Positions 8,340-16,687 of a DNA stretch of 64,000 bases are shown one piece after another (the first letter of the stretch is position 1; every line of letters begins with the position of its first letter). The position numbers were made by a program, and so were the translations under genes. The notes under the pieces were generated by a model. The model was not told where the DNA came from. It did not search any database and saw nothing but the letters and a program-made list of their open reading frames with translations. Source of the DNA: an uncultured Bacteroidota bacterium (lineage in GTDB: Bacteria > Bacteroidota > Bacteroidia > Flavobacteriales > Flavobacteriaceae); NCBI GenBank assembly GCA_902557655.1, contig CACEAZ010000003.1:43131-107130 (forward strand), in the 5' to 3' direction.

Positions 8340-9251
8340 ATGGATAGGAGAAAGTTTTTAAAGAATTCTGTATTTGGGTCCTTAGCCTTGGGGTCTACAA
8401 TACATAATTACAGTTGTGAAACTAGTGATTTAAAAAAAATCACCATTCTTCATACAAATGACGTTCATAGTCATATTGAGCCTTTTTCTTCAGAACATTC
8501 TGAATTTCCGAATCAAGGAGGTTTTGAAAGAAGATCAACCATAGTTAATTCGATTAGAAACAACAACCCAAATACATTGTTGTTTGACGCAGGAGATATC
8601 TTTCAGGGCACCCCTTATTTTAATTTTTTTAACGGAGAGTTAGAGTTTAAATTAATGAGTTTACTTAAATATGATGCTGTGACCATTGGAAATCATGATT
8701 TTGATAACGGAATCACTGGATTGTATGAACAAATGCCAAAAGCATCTTTTGATTTTTTAATATCAAATTATGATTTCTCAAACACTATTTTAGAAGGTAA
8801 AACCAAAAATTATAAAATCTATAATAAATCTGGAATTAAAATTGGAGTTTTTGGACTTGGAATTGAACTAGAAGGTTTGGTAACTAAAGAGCTATACAAG
8901 GAGACTAAATATTTAGATCCCATAGAAATATCAAGAGATATTTCTAACAGATTAAAATTTGAAGAAAATTGTGACTTGATCATCTGCCTGTCACATTTAG
9001 GTTATAAATATGACAACCTTCCTGAAAGAGTATGTGATTATAATCTTGCTAAAAAATCAAATCATATTGACCTAATAATTGGAGGACATACACATACTTT
9101 TATGGATAAACCAATTGTTTTAAAAAATGAAAAAGGGAATGATGTTATTATAAATCAAGTTGGATGTTTCGGTCTGTATCTAGGACAAATTGACTTTTTC
9201 TTTGACCGTAATAATAAAAGGTCATTTAGGTCATCCGTACTTAAAATATAG
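8340..9251 (+). CDS. 5'-nucleotidase metallophosphatase (catalytic) domain protein
   Basis: The 303-residue protein starts with MDRRKFLKN, a twin-arginine-type export signal, then the calcineurin-like metallophosphatase domain. Metal-binding motifs are visible in order: LHTNDVHSHIE, FDAGDIFQG, TIGNHDFDNG, LSHLG and IGGHTHTF. These bind the di-metal centre of UshA/5'-nucleotidase family enzymes. The C-terminal substrate-binding domain is missing and is supplied by the gene just upstream (stop at 8339, start at 8340), so the two are surely co-translated. The split with reversed domain order is common in Bacteroidetes. Confidence 0.93.
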   Translation: MDRRKFLKNSVFGSLALGSTIHNYSCETSDLKKITILHTNDVHSHIEPFSSEHSEFPNQGGFERRSTIVNSIRNNNPNTLLFDAGDIFQGTPYFNFFNGELEFKLMSLLKYDAVTIGNHDFDNGITGLYEQMPKASFDFLISNYDFSNTILEGKTKNYKIYNKSGIKIGVFGLGIELEGLVTKELYKETKYLDPIEISRDISNRLKFEENCDLIICLSHLGYKYDNLPERVCDYNLAKKSNHIDLIIGGHTHTFMDKPIVLKNEKGNDVIINQVGCFGLYLGQIDFFFDRNNKRSFRSSVLKI

Positions 9252-9253
9252 TA

Positions 9254-9478
9254 CTATTTTCCGTTTTGGATAGGGTTTGAATCAGGCATTACCTTATTCA
9301 ATATAGTGTAAACAGGACAAAATTTTGTAAAAGGACTTATTATCTGTAATACCGCAACTCCAACAGCTACCCAAATCCAGTCTAAACCAAACTGATTAGC
9401 TAAGGCAATTGAACCTAAATATAACAACCCAACTATCCCATCGTGTACTCTTACTTTTATAATATCTTTTTGATTCAT
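9254..9478 (-). CDS. DUF2892 (YgaP-like) small membrane protein
   Basis: The 74-residue protein has two hydrophobic segments, around residues 14-29 and 32-48. The phrases RVHDGIVGLLYLGSIAL and ISPFTKFCPVYTILN match the DUF2892 family (the membrane part of YgaP), in which the conserved FCPVYTIL element is typical. Function is unknown; members are often near sulfur or redox genes, which I do not see here. It is convergent with the metallophosphatase gene (2 bp) and 23 bp downstream of ligA. Confidence 0.85.
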   Translation of the reverse strand: MNQKDIIKVRVHDGIVGLLYLGSIALANQFGLDWIWVAVGVAVLQIISPFTKFCPVYTILNKVMPDSNPIQNGK

Positions 9479-9501
9479 GATAAGTTTAATTTTAATTGTT
9501 T

Positions 9502-11508
9502 CTAAAATAATAAATTTTGACCAGAAACTAAGTTGGTTAGTTCATTTTCAGAGATAATATTTATATTGAGTTTTTCAGCTTTTAGCTTTTTACTAGGTCC
9601 CATATTTGCACCTGCAACTAAATAACTTGTTTTTGATGATAAAGAAGATGATATTTTACCTCCGTTTGTTTCAATAAATCTTTTCAATTCATCCCTAGAA
9701 AAATTTGAAAAAACTCCAGAAATGACAAAAGATTTTCCCGCCAATATTGAAGATACATTTTTATCTGAATCATCAATTTCAAACCTAACACCGTTTTTCT
9801 TCAACTTATTAATAATTTGAATGTTATCATTATCTAAAGCAAATTCTAGTATACTATTTGCAATCTTTTCACCAATTTCATCAACCGATATTAACTCATC
9901 GAAACTGGTGTTTAACATATTGTCGATGCTTTCAAAATATTTTGCTAACTTTTTAGCAACGGTTTCTCCAACATATCTAATACCTAATCCATATAAAACC
10001 CTCTCAAATGGAATTTTTTTTGACTCAATAATTCCCTCTAACAAATTGTTAGCACTTTTATCAGCCATGCGATCTAAATGAACTACTTGGTCAAATTTCA
10101 AATCATAGAGATCTGAATAATTCTTGATTAAATTTGCATTAACTAGCAGAGCTACGGTTTCTTGACCTAAACCTTCAATATCCAAAGCTTTCCTAGAGAT
10201 ATAATGCTGTATTCTACCTATAATTTGAGGTTTACACCCGTTATAATTTAGACAGTAGTGATTGGCTTCCCCTTCCAACCTGTGTAGTTTAGAACCACAT
10301 TCAGGACAATATTCTGGAAATTCAAATTTCTTGGAATCCACTGCTCTTTTTGACTTATCAACATTTGTAATTTTTGGTATAATATCTCCGCCCTTTTCAA
10401 CATAAACAAAATCTCCAACTCTAATATCCATAGATTCAATAAAATCAGCATTATGAAGTGATGCGCGTTTTACAATTGTTCCTGCTAAATTTACAGGCTC
10501 TAAATTAGCGACAGGTGTTATTGAACCTGTTCTTCCAACCTGAAAAGAAATACTATTTAACCTGGTGCCCGTATTTTCAGGCTTAAACTTGTAGGCCATT
10601 GCCCATCTTGGAAATTTCGAGGTAAAACCAAGAACTTCCCTCTGATAAAAATCATTTACTTTTAAAACAACCCCATCTATTTCAAATGGTAATTCAGATC
10701 TATTTTTTTCCCAGTTTTCTATAAATCCAAATATTTCTTCAATTGAATCACTATGTATATAGTTTTGAAAAACATTGAATCCTATATTTTTGGCTTTTTC
10801 TAAAAAATCAATTTGATTTTTAAATAAATTAGGATCTTCAACAGAATAAAGCAGACATTCTAACGGTCTTTTTGAAACCTCCTTACTATCTTGTAATTTT
10901 AAACTACCTGAGGCTGTGTTTCTTGGATTTTTGAAAGGTTCCTCACCATTATAAATTCTTACCTTATTTAGCTCATTAAATCCATCAATAGGCATTACAA
11001 CCTCACCTCTAGCTTCAAAATTATTTGAGAAATTACCAATTAACTTAAGCGGGACAGTGGGAATGGTTTTTATATTGGCTGTTACGTCGTCTCCTTTCAC
11101 TCCATCTCCTCTGGTTACTGCTTTTATCAATTCGCCATTGTTATAGAGTAAATTAATAGAAACACCGTCAAATTTTAATTCACAGGTATATTGAACAGGC
11201 TCTTCTATTATCTTTTTAATTCTTTTCTCCCAATCTTTTAAATCTTCTAATGAGTAAGAGTTATCTAGGGAGTACATTGGGGTTTCATGAACAGATGTAT
11301 TAAAAGATTTTGTAACCTCACCACCTACTCTTTGAGTTGGAGAGTTTTTATCAAAAAATTCAGGATTTGATTTTTCCAAGTCATTTAACTCCTTGAGCAT
11401 CATATCAAAATCATAATCAGAAATTAGAGGGTCATCAAGAACATAATATCTATAATTATGATCATGAAGTTTTTTTCTAAGACTAAAAATTTTTTCTGAT
11501 ATATTCAT
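9502..11508 (-). CDS. ligA: NAD-dependent DNA ligase
   Basis: LigA seals nicks in duplex DNA using NAD+. The protein has about 668 residues, the usual length. Domains in order: Ia (RYYVLDDPLISDYDFD), adenylation domain with the nucleophilic Lys in CELKFDGVS near residue 112, OB fold, a four-Cys zinc finger (CPEC, then CLNYNGC), helix-hairpin-helix repeats (VLYGLGIRYVGETVA) and a C-terminal BRCT domain (LAGKSFVISGVF). The ATG at 11508 gives the normal family start; an upstream in-frame start at 11520 adds four residues only. Confidence 0.97.
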   Translation of the reverse strand: MNISEKIFSLRKKLHDHNYRYYVLDDPLISDYDFDMMLKELNDLEKSNPEFFDKNSPTQRVGGEVTKSFNTSVHETPMYSLDNSYSLEDLKDWEKRIKKIIEEPVQYTCELKFDGVSINLLYNNGELIKAVTRGDGVKGDDVTANIKTIPTVPLKLIGNFSNNFEARGEVVMPIDGFNELNKVRIYNGEEPFKNPRNTASGSLKLQDSKEVSKRPLECLLYSVEDPNLFKNQIDFLEKAKNIGFNVFQNYIHSDSIEEIFGFIENWEKNRSELPFEIDGVVLKVNDFYQREVLGFTSKFPRWAMAYKFKPENTGTRLNSISFQVGRTGSITPVANLEPVNLAGTIVKRASLHNADFIESMDIRVGDFVYVEKGGDIIPKITNVDKSKRAVDSKKFEFPEYCPECGSKLHRLEGEANHYCLNYNGCKPQIIGRIQHYISRKALDIEGLGQETVALLVNANLIKNYSDLYDLKFDQVVHLDRMADKSANNLLEGIIESKKIPFERVLYGLGIRYVGETVAKKLAKYFESIDNMLNTSFDELISVDEIGEKIANSILEFALDNDNIQIINKLKKNGVRFEIDDSDKNVSSILAGKSFVISGVFSNFSRDELKRFIETNGGKISSSLSSKTSYLVAGANMGPSKKLKAEKLNINIISENELTNLVSGQNLLF

Positions 11509-11558
11509 TACATTTATCAAGTTACATTGTAATAAAAAAACTACTCTAAGATAGTAAA

Positions 11559-13148
11559 TTGAAGCTCATGAATGCACTTAAAATAACTGTTTTTTTTATA
11601 TTTTTTTCCCATATAAACATTCATTTTTCTCAAAATAATAAGATCATTCCTGAACCCTATGAACAAACCATTAAGCAAGGGTTTTTTTATTCGATTGAAA
11701 GTCCAGATATTATTACAGAATCTGATTTTAATTCTGCTACTACTCTTCTAAAAGATGCTCTTAAAAAATTAAACTTTAAGTCTGATAAAAAATCAAAAAA
11801 TATTATAAAATTTATAATAAATAAAAATCTTGACATTGAGGAGTATACTCTTTCTATCAATCCAAAAGAAATTCAAATTGAGGCATCGTCTAATCTTGGG
11901 GCTTTACATGCCTTCCAATCACTAAATCAATTAATTTTATTTAATAATAAAAAAGGGGTTTTAAAGATTCAATCTCAGATAATCAATGATTCTCCAAGAT
12001 TTAAATATAGAGGAATGCATCTTGATGTAGGAAGACATATGTATTCTGTAGATTTTATAAAAAAATACATAGACGGATTGGCTATGCTTAAGTTTAATAA
12101 TTTTCATTGGCATTTGACTGAAGATCAAGGGTGGAGGGTTGAAATAGAGAAATATCCAGAGCTAAATAATATTGGTTCATTCAGGGATTCTACATTAACT
12201 GGTCATTACACTGATAAACCATGGCAGTTTGATAAAACTAGGTATGGAGGTTATTACACTAAAAAAGAAATTAATGAGGTCGTCAGTTACGCTAGCGATA
12301 GAGGAATTAATGTTATTCCAGAAATTGAAATGCCAGGTCATTCACAGGCTGCCGTGTCCTCATATCCAGAACTTGGATGTACTGGTGAGCAAGTTGGAGT
12401 TGCTCCATTATGGGGTGTATTTAAAGAAATTTATTGTAGTAAAAATGAAACTTTTGATTTTTTAGAAGATATTATTGACGAAGTAGTTGAACTTTTTCCG
12501 GGGAAATACATACATATTGGTGGTGACGAAGCACCTAAAACAAATTGGAAAGCGTGTGGAAATTGTCAAAATGTGATTGAACGTGAAGAATTAAAAGATG
12601 AACATGAATTACAGAGCTATTTTATCACTCGAATGGAGAAGTACATTAATTTAAAAGGAAAGCAAATCATTGGGTGGGATGAGATCTTAGAAGGTGGATT
12701 AGCTCCTAATGCAACAGTTATGTCATGGAGAGGTGTTTCAGGTGGTATAGAAGCTGCAAAAATGAATCATGAAGTAATTATGACTCCAAATGCAACTTGT
12801 TATCTAGATCATTATCAAGCAAAAGACACTGACAATGAACCCCTTGCGATTGGTGGTTATACCCCAATTGAAGAGATTTTCAATTATGAGCCCATCCCTA
12901 ATGAATTGGATAAAAGTCTTCATACATATATTATTGGAGCTCAGGGAAATGTATGGACGGAATACATGAAAACAAGCAAACAAGTTGAGTACATGGTTTT
13001 TCCAAGAATATTTGCATTATCAGAAGTAGTATGGTCAAAAAATAAACCATCATTTGAAGTATTTGAAAAAAAGGTAATTGACTTCTACCCTATTTTAAAT
13101 GATATGGACATAAATTACTCTAAACACTTAGAAAGATTGGAACAATGA
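11559..13148 (+). CDS. Exported beta-N-acetylhexosaminidase (GH20)
   Basis: This enzyme removes terminal N-acetylglucosamine or N-acetylgalactosamine from glycans such as chitin oligomers and peptidoglycan fragments. A signal peptide covers about the first 25 residues. A small N-terminal GH20b-type domain (EYTLSINPKEIQIEASSN, then GALHAFQSL) precedes the catalytic barrel with RGMHLDVGRHMY, FHWHLTEDQGW and the catalytic Asp-Glu pair in HIGGDEAPKTNW (about residues 323-324), followed by WDEIL and the aromatic WGV/WTEYM region. The start is TTG at 11559 or ATG at 11568; both keep the signal. It overlaps cutC by 4 bp, suggesting co-expression. Confidence 0.94.
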   Translation: MKLMNALKITVFFIFFSHINIHFSQNNKIIPEPYEQTIKQGFFYSIESPDIITESDFNSATTLLKDALKKLNFKSDKKSKNIIKFIINKNLDIEEYTLSINPKEIQIEASSNLGALHAFQSLNQLILFNNKKGVLKIQSQIINDSPRFKYRGMHLDVGRHMYSVDFIKKYIDGLAMLKFNNFHWHLTEDQGWRVEIEKYPELNNIGSFRDSTLTGHYTDKPWQFDKTRYGGYYTKKEINEVVSYASDRGINVIPEIEMPGHSQAAVSSYPELGCTGEQVGVAPLWGVFKEIYCSKNETFDFLEDIIDEVVELFPGKYIHIGGDEAPKTNWKACGNCQNVIEREELKDEHELQSYFITRMEKYINLKGKQIIGWDEILEGGLAPNATVMSWRGVSGGIEAAKMNHEVIMTPNATCYLDHYQAKDTDNEPLAIGGYTPIEEIFNYEPIPNELDKSLHTYIIGAQGNVWTEYMKTSKQVEYMVFPRIFALSEVVWSKNKPSFEVFEKKVIDFYPILNDMDINYSKHLERLEQ

Positions 13149-13768
13149 TTATTGAAGTATGTGCTGATTCCTATGAATACGCTGAAAAAGCTGAAAAAGC
13201 AGGTGCAGACAGAATTGAGCTGTGTAAACACCTATATTTAGACGGATTAACTCCAAACTATAAAACTGCAAAAAAAACAATTGACACATTAAACATCCCT
13301 GTATTTGTATTAATTAGACCCAGGCATGGTGATTTCAATTATTCTGAAAAAGAATTTGAGCTAATGAAAGCTGATATCGTTAAATTCAAAGAAATGGGCT
13401 GTAAAGGAATTGTTTCAGGTATTTTAAACAATGATAATACAATAGATATTAAAAGAACTAATGAGTTGGTTAACTTATCTAGACCCTTGGAATTTACTTT
13501 TCACAGGGCATTTGATGTGGTGACTGATCCGCTAAAAGAATTAGAAAAACTCATCCAATTAGGCGTTGAGAGGGTTTTAACTTCTGGACAGAAACAAAAA
13601 GCAGTCAAAGGAATAGAATTACTGAAAGAATTAAAAAAAAATGCAAAAGATAAAATTATAATAATGCCTGGAAGCGGAATTAATAAATTAAATATTATGA
13701 ATTTTAAATCTTTTAATGAAATTCACGGATCATTTAAAAATGAAATTAATACTAATGTTTTGCTTTAA
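13145..13768 (+). CDS. cutC: CutC family protein
   Basis: The 207-residue protein shows the CutC signature: EVCADSYEYAEKAEKAGADRIELC, VLIRPRHGDFNYS, FTFHRAFDVV and ERVLTSGQKQKAVKG. CutC folds as a TIM barrel. Its named role in copper handling is weakly supported in the literature, and the enzymatic function is uncertain. It is shorter than the enterobacterial protein (around 248), mostly at the C-terminus. ATGA overlap with the hexosaminidase stop points to translational coupling, and Bacteroidetes often pair cutC with glycosidases, so a role in sugar metabolism is possible. Its 3' end overlaps prmC by 17 bp, tail to tail. Confidence 0.88.
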   Translation: MIIEVCADSYEYAEKAEKAGADRIELCKHLYLDGLTPNYKTAKKTIDTLNIPVFVLIRPRHGDFNYSEKEFELMKADIVKFKEMGCKGIVSGILNNDNTIDIKRTNELVNLSRPLEFTFHRAFDVVTDPLKELEKLIQLGVERVLTSGQKQKAVKGIELLKELKKNAKDKIIIMPGSGINKLNIMNFKSFNEIHGSFKNEINTNVLL

Positions 13769-14585
13769 TAAATCTTGGAAATCCTGCAAAATCTTTTTTA
13801 ACAGAAAAATTTAATTTACTATTTAACAATTCGGTTTTTAATTCACTACTAAACCTTTTATTTATTTCAAAATAAATCATTCCCTTACTTTTTAGACCAT
13901 ATTTTGAAAAATTAATAATTTCCAGGTAATATTTTAAAGGTTCATTATCATCAACAAAGAGAGCTAAATCTGGTTCAAAATCTAATACATTTTGTTTCAT
14001 TATTATTTTTTCAGATTCTAATACATAAGGAGGGTTTGAAACAATAACATCATATTTTTTATCGGATTTATATTTAAAAATATCAGCATTAATAAAATTA
14101 ACCTCAACATTATTCAATTTCGCATTTTTCTTAGCAACTTCAAGTGCGTCTTTTGAAATATCAATTGCGGTAACTTTTGCATTAGTTAGATTTTTAGCAA
14201 GGCTTATAGCAATGCAACCACTCCCCGTCCCTATGTCTAAAATATTTTTTCCGTCTAAATCTTCTTTTAACATTAATCTAACCAACTCTTCAGTTTCAGG
14301 CCTTGGAATTAAAACGGAACTATTAACCTTAAATTCCATATCCATGAAGCTTGTCTTACCTAAAACATACTGTATGGGTTCATGAGTTTTTAATCTTTCT
14401 AATGCACTTTTAAAAAGTGTTTGATTTGATTCATCTAAATCAATCTCATTAGCTAAAAGAATTTTTGATCTAGAGATTTTTAAGTAATCCTCTGACAATA
14501 AATTAAAAATAGAGTTCAACTCATCCATTTCATAAATCGATGAAAGCTCTGAAATCATTTTTAATTTAAAATCTTGTAATGTCAT
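13752..14585 (-). CDS. prmC: Peptide chain release factor N5-glutamine methyltransferase
   Basis: PrmC methylates the Gln of the GGQ motif in release factors RF1 and RF2. The protein has 277 residues. The N-terminal helical domain contains ERLKTHEPIQYVLG and MDMEFKVNSSVLIPRPETEEL. The SAM-binding motif is NILDIGTGSGCIAISLAK, and the diagnostic substrate-Gln motif NPPY is in VIVSNPPYVLESE. The start overlaps the preceding GNAT gene by 4 bp. Confidence 0.95.
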   Translation of the reverse strand: MTLQDFKLKMISELSSIYEMDELNSIFNLLSEDYLKISRSKILLANEIDLDESNQTLFKSALERLKTHEPIQYVLGKTSFMDMEFKVNSSVLIPRPETEELVRLMLKEDLDGKNILDIGTGSGCIAISLAKNLTNAKVTAIDISKDALEVAKKNAKLNNVEVNFINADIFKYKSDKKYDVIVSNPPYVLESEKIIMKQNVLDFEPDLALFVDDNEPLKYYLEIINFSKYGLKSKGMIYFEINKRFSSELKTELLNSKLNFSVKKDFAGFPRFIKAKH

Positions 14586-15079
14586 TGTAGCTTCTTAGTC
14601 ATATGTACATCACAATTATGATGACTAGTATCACCCATTGGTCCCTTTAAATTTTCAAAACCAAATATTTTATACAGATGGTGAGATGTTTTCAAAGCCG
14701 ATGTTGATTCTAGATAACAAACATCGTACTTAACTTCCTTTGCAAAGTCTAAGCATAATCTCAAAAGATACTTACCTAATCCTTTTCCTCTCAATGAACT
14801 ATGAAAATAAAACTTTTGGAGCTCACATATATTATCATCAATGCCACTAAGTTGCTTTATACCACAGCCTCCAAAAACACTTCCCTCCTTTTCAACTACA
14901 TAATATATAGATCTAGAATCTTGGTAAGCCTCATACATACTTAAGGTTTCTTTATCGGCATACGCTGTTCCAACTAAAGGTAATCCTAACTCATAAAATA
15001 CTCCCTTTATAACGTGACATACTTGCTCGTTATCATTCTTCTCAATAACCCTTATGTTATATCCATCATATTGAAGCAT
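14582..15079 (-). CDS. GNAT family N-acetyltransferase
   Basis: A 165-residue acyltransferase of the GNAT fold. The acetyl-CoA binding motif is in FYFHSSLRGKGLGKYLLRLCLDFAKE (R/Q-x-x-G-x-G/A pattern as RGKGLG). A C-terminal strand with HHLYKIFGFENL is typical. The late segment GPMGDTSHHNCDVHMTKKL resembles a subgroup annotated in many Bacteroidetes as putative acetyltransferases. The substrate is unknown. It is coupled to prmC by a 4-bp overlap and is divergent from ribD with only 19 bp between start codons. Confidence 0.85.
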   Translation of the reverse strand: MLQYDGYNIRVIEKNDNEQVCHVIKGVFYELGLPLVGTAYADKETLSMYEAYQDSRSIYYVVEKEGSVFGGCGIKQLSGIDDNICELQKFYFHSSLRGKGLGKYLLRLCLDFAKEVKYDVCYLESTSALKTSHHLYKIFGFENLKGPMGDTSHHNCDVHMTKKLQ

Positions 15080-15086
15080 TTTATAC

Positions 15087-15094
15087 TATTTTTG
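15087..15094 (+). promoter_or_regulatory. Predicted -7 promoter box for ribD, implying a leaderless mRNA
   Basis: TATTTTTG matches TAnnTTTG and ends only 4 bp before the ribD GTG at 15099. Transcription would therefore begin at or next to the start codon. Confidence 0.5.
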
Positions 15095-15098
15095 TATT

Positions 15099-16121
15099 GT
15101 GAATATACACGAAAAATATATTAGTAGATGTATTGAGCTTGGTAAATTGGGCATAGGAAATACTTATCCTAATCCAAGCGTTGGGTGCTGCATAGTCTTA
15201 GATGATAAAATTATTGGAGAAGGTAATACTTCAAAGGCTGGTGGAAACCATGCAGAGGTTAATGCAATAAATTCGGTTGAGGATAAATCACTTTTGAAAC
15301 TTTCTACTATATATGTGACACTGGAACCATGTTGTCATCACGGAAAAACACCTCCATGTGTTGACAAAATTATTGCATTTGGAATGAAAAAAGTGGTAAT
15401 TGGAATCAAAGACCCTAACCCACTTGTTTGTGGAAAAGGAATTGAAAAACTAAAAGAAAATGGAATTGAAGTAATTTCAGGAGTTTTAAAAAAAGAGTGT
15501 GTAGAACACCATAAAAGATTCCTCAGCTTCATTATAAATAAAAGACCATATATAATTCTTAAGTGGGCAGAAACCGCTGACGGACATATTGCCCCAAAAC
15601 AAAAGGATATTAACGAACCCTATTGGATTTCTAATTCAAAATCAAGAGAATTAGTACATAAGTGGAGAAGTATAGAACAAGCAATTTTAGTTGGTGCTCA
15701 AACGATTCGTCAAGATGATCCAAGACTAACAACAAGAGATTGTGAAGGGAAAAATTGTGATATATATATATTGTCAAAAAAAGGACTTAAAAAAGATTAT
15801 AAAATTTTCAATCAAGACTCAAAAGTTACAGTTCTTGACGAAGAAGAAATTAACTTTAATAAAAAAATAGCTAAACAAATATGCGATAAACTTTATGACG
15901 ATAAAATTCTTTCTGTCATTATTGAAGGAGGAACTAAAACATTATCAAATTTTATCGATTCTGATATGTGGGATGAAATGAGAGTTTTTAAAACTCAAGA
16001 GATATTAGGAGATGGAGTTAAAGGGCCTAAAATAAAATTCAATGCAAAAAGAAAAGTTCAAATTGAAAACAACATACTTGAATATCACTTAAACAATGGG
16101 GTAACTTTTTCCAGCATATAA
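15099..16121 (+). CDS. ribD: Bifunctional riboflavin biosynthesis deaminase/reductase RibD
   Basis: RibD deaminates the pyrimidinone ring intermediate and then reduces its ribosyl chain, two early steps of riboflavin synthesis. The protein has 340 residues. The N-terminal deaminase has the zinc-binding set GNHAEVNAI and LEPCCHHGKTPPC. The C-terminal reductase begins near residue 148 with RPYIILKWAETADGHIA and includes ILVGAQTIRQDDPRLTTR and the glycine-rich IIEGGTKTLSNFI. The start is GTG at 15099, giving the common family N-terminus (MNIHEKYISRCIELG). The last 37 bp overlap the convergent thioesterase gene. Confidence 0.95.
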   Translation: MNIHEKYISRCIELGKLGIGNTYPNPSVGCCIVLDDKIIGEGNTSKAGGNHAEVNAINSVEDKSLLKLSTIYVTLEPCCHHGKTPPCVDKIIAFGMKKVVIGIKDPNPLVCGKGIEKLKENGIEVISGVLKKECVEHHKRFLSFIINKRPYIILKWAETADGHIAPKQKDINEPYWISNSKSRELVHKWRSIEQAILVGAQTIRQDDPRLTTRDCEGKNCDIYILSKKGLKKDYKIFNQDSKVTVLDEEEINFNKKIAKQICDKLYDDKILSVIIEGGTKTLSNFIDSDMWDEMRVFKTQEILGDGVKGPKIKFNAKRKVQIENNILEYHLNNGVTFSSI

Positions 16122-16489
16122 TCAGGACATCTTACTGGTCTTTTTGTTTTTTTATTTAAAAAAGCAAGTACAGTACTTCCCTTTACAACTATATCATTTT
16201 CCCTTTTTATAATGTAGTTAAAGATTAATCTTGAAGTCGGAATTTTATCTAGCTCCACGCTAACATCTAACTCATCGTCAAAATATGCAGGCTTTAAATA
16301 TTGTACATTTAGTTTAGAAACCGGTAAAATAATTCCAGACTTTTCCATTTCACTGTAAGACAAACCAAGATTTGAAATCCATGAAATTCTAGCTTCTTCA
16401 AAATAATTTACATAACTTCCGTGGTGTACCAAACCCATTTGATCTGTTTCACAATAACGTACTTTTATTCTTTTAGAAAATTTTTTCAT
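16085..16489 (-). CDS. Acyl-CoA thioesterase, YbgC / 4-hydroxybenzoyl-CoA thioesterase family
   Basis: A single hot-dog-fold protein of 134 residues. The catalytic Asp motif is in RYCETDQMGLVHHGSYVNYFEEAR, which is diagnostic of the family, and KLNVQYLKPAYFDDEL follows. It would hydrolyse acyl-CoA or acyl-ACP thioesters in the cytoplasm; the natural substrate cannot be told from sequence. It is transcribed towards ribD and divergent from dnaA, and in many flavobacteria a gene of this family is next to dnaA. Confidence 0.9.
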   Translation of the reverse strand: MKKFSKRIKVRYCETDQMGLVHHGSYVNYFEEARISWISNLGLSYSEMEKSGIILPVSKLNVQYLKPAYFDDELDVSVELDKIPTSRLIFNYIIKRENDIVVKGSTVLAFLNKKTKRPVRCPDYMLEKVTPLFK

Positions 16490-16687
16490 TATTCACAAAA
16501 AAAAGGGTTAAAAACTGATTATTTTTTAATGATTAAAACCTCGAAAAAAAAAATTTAAAAAACAACCCTTTTTAATTTTTTTTTTAAAAAATTTGTTTAC
16601 ATATTTGTTATTCAAGTTTTGGTAGACGTATGAATCCATACTAAATCAAAAGTGGACTTAAATTCTGACAATTTAATTATTTAATAA
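16490..16687 (+). promoter_or_regulatory. AT-rich region upstream of dnaA with one DnaA-box-like site
   Basis: This 198-bp stretch is almost free of G and C between about 16540 and 16610, with long A and T runs. A perfect match to the DnaA box consensus TTWTNCACA occurs once, at 16489-16497 (TTATTCACA). CATATTTG at 16600-16607 is a 7-of-8 match to the -7 box and is the likely dnaA promoter. One box is too few to claim an origin. Confidence 0.4.
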
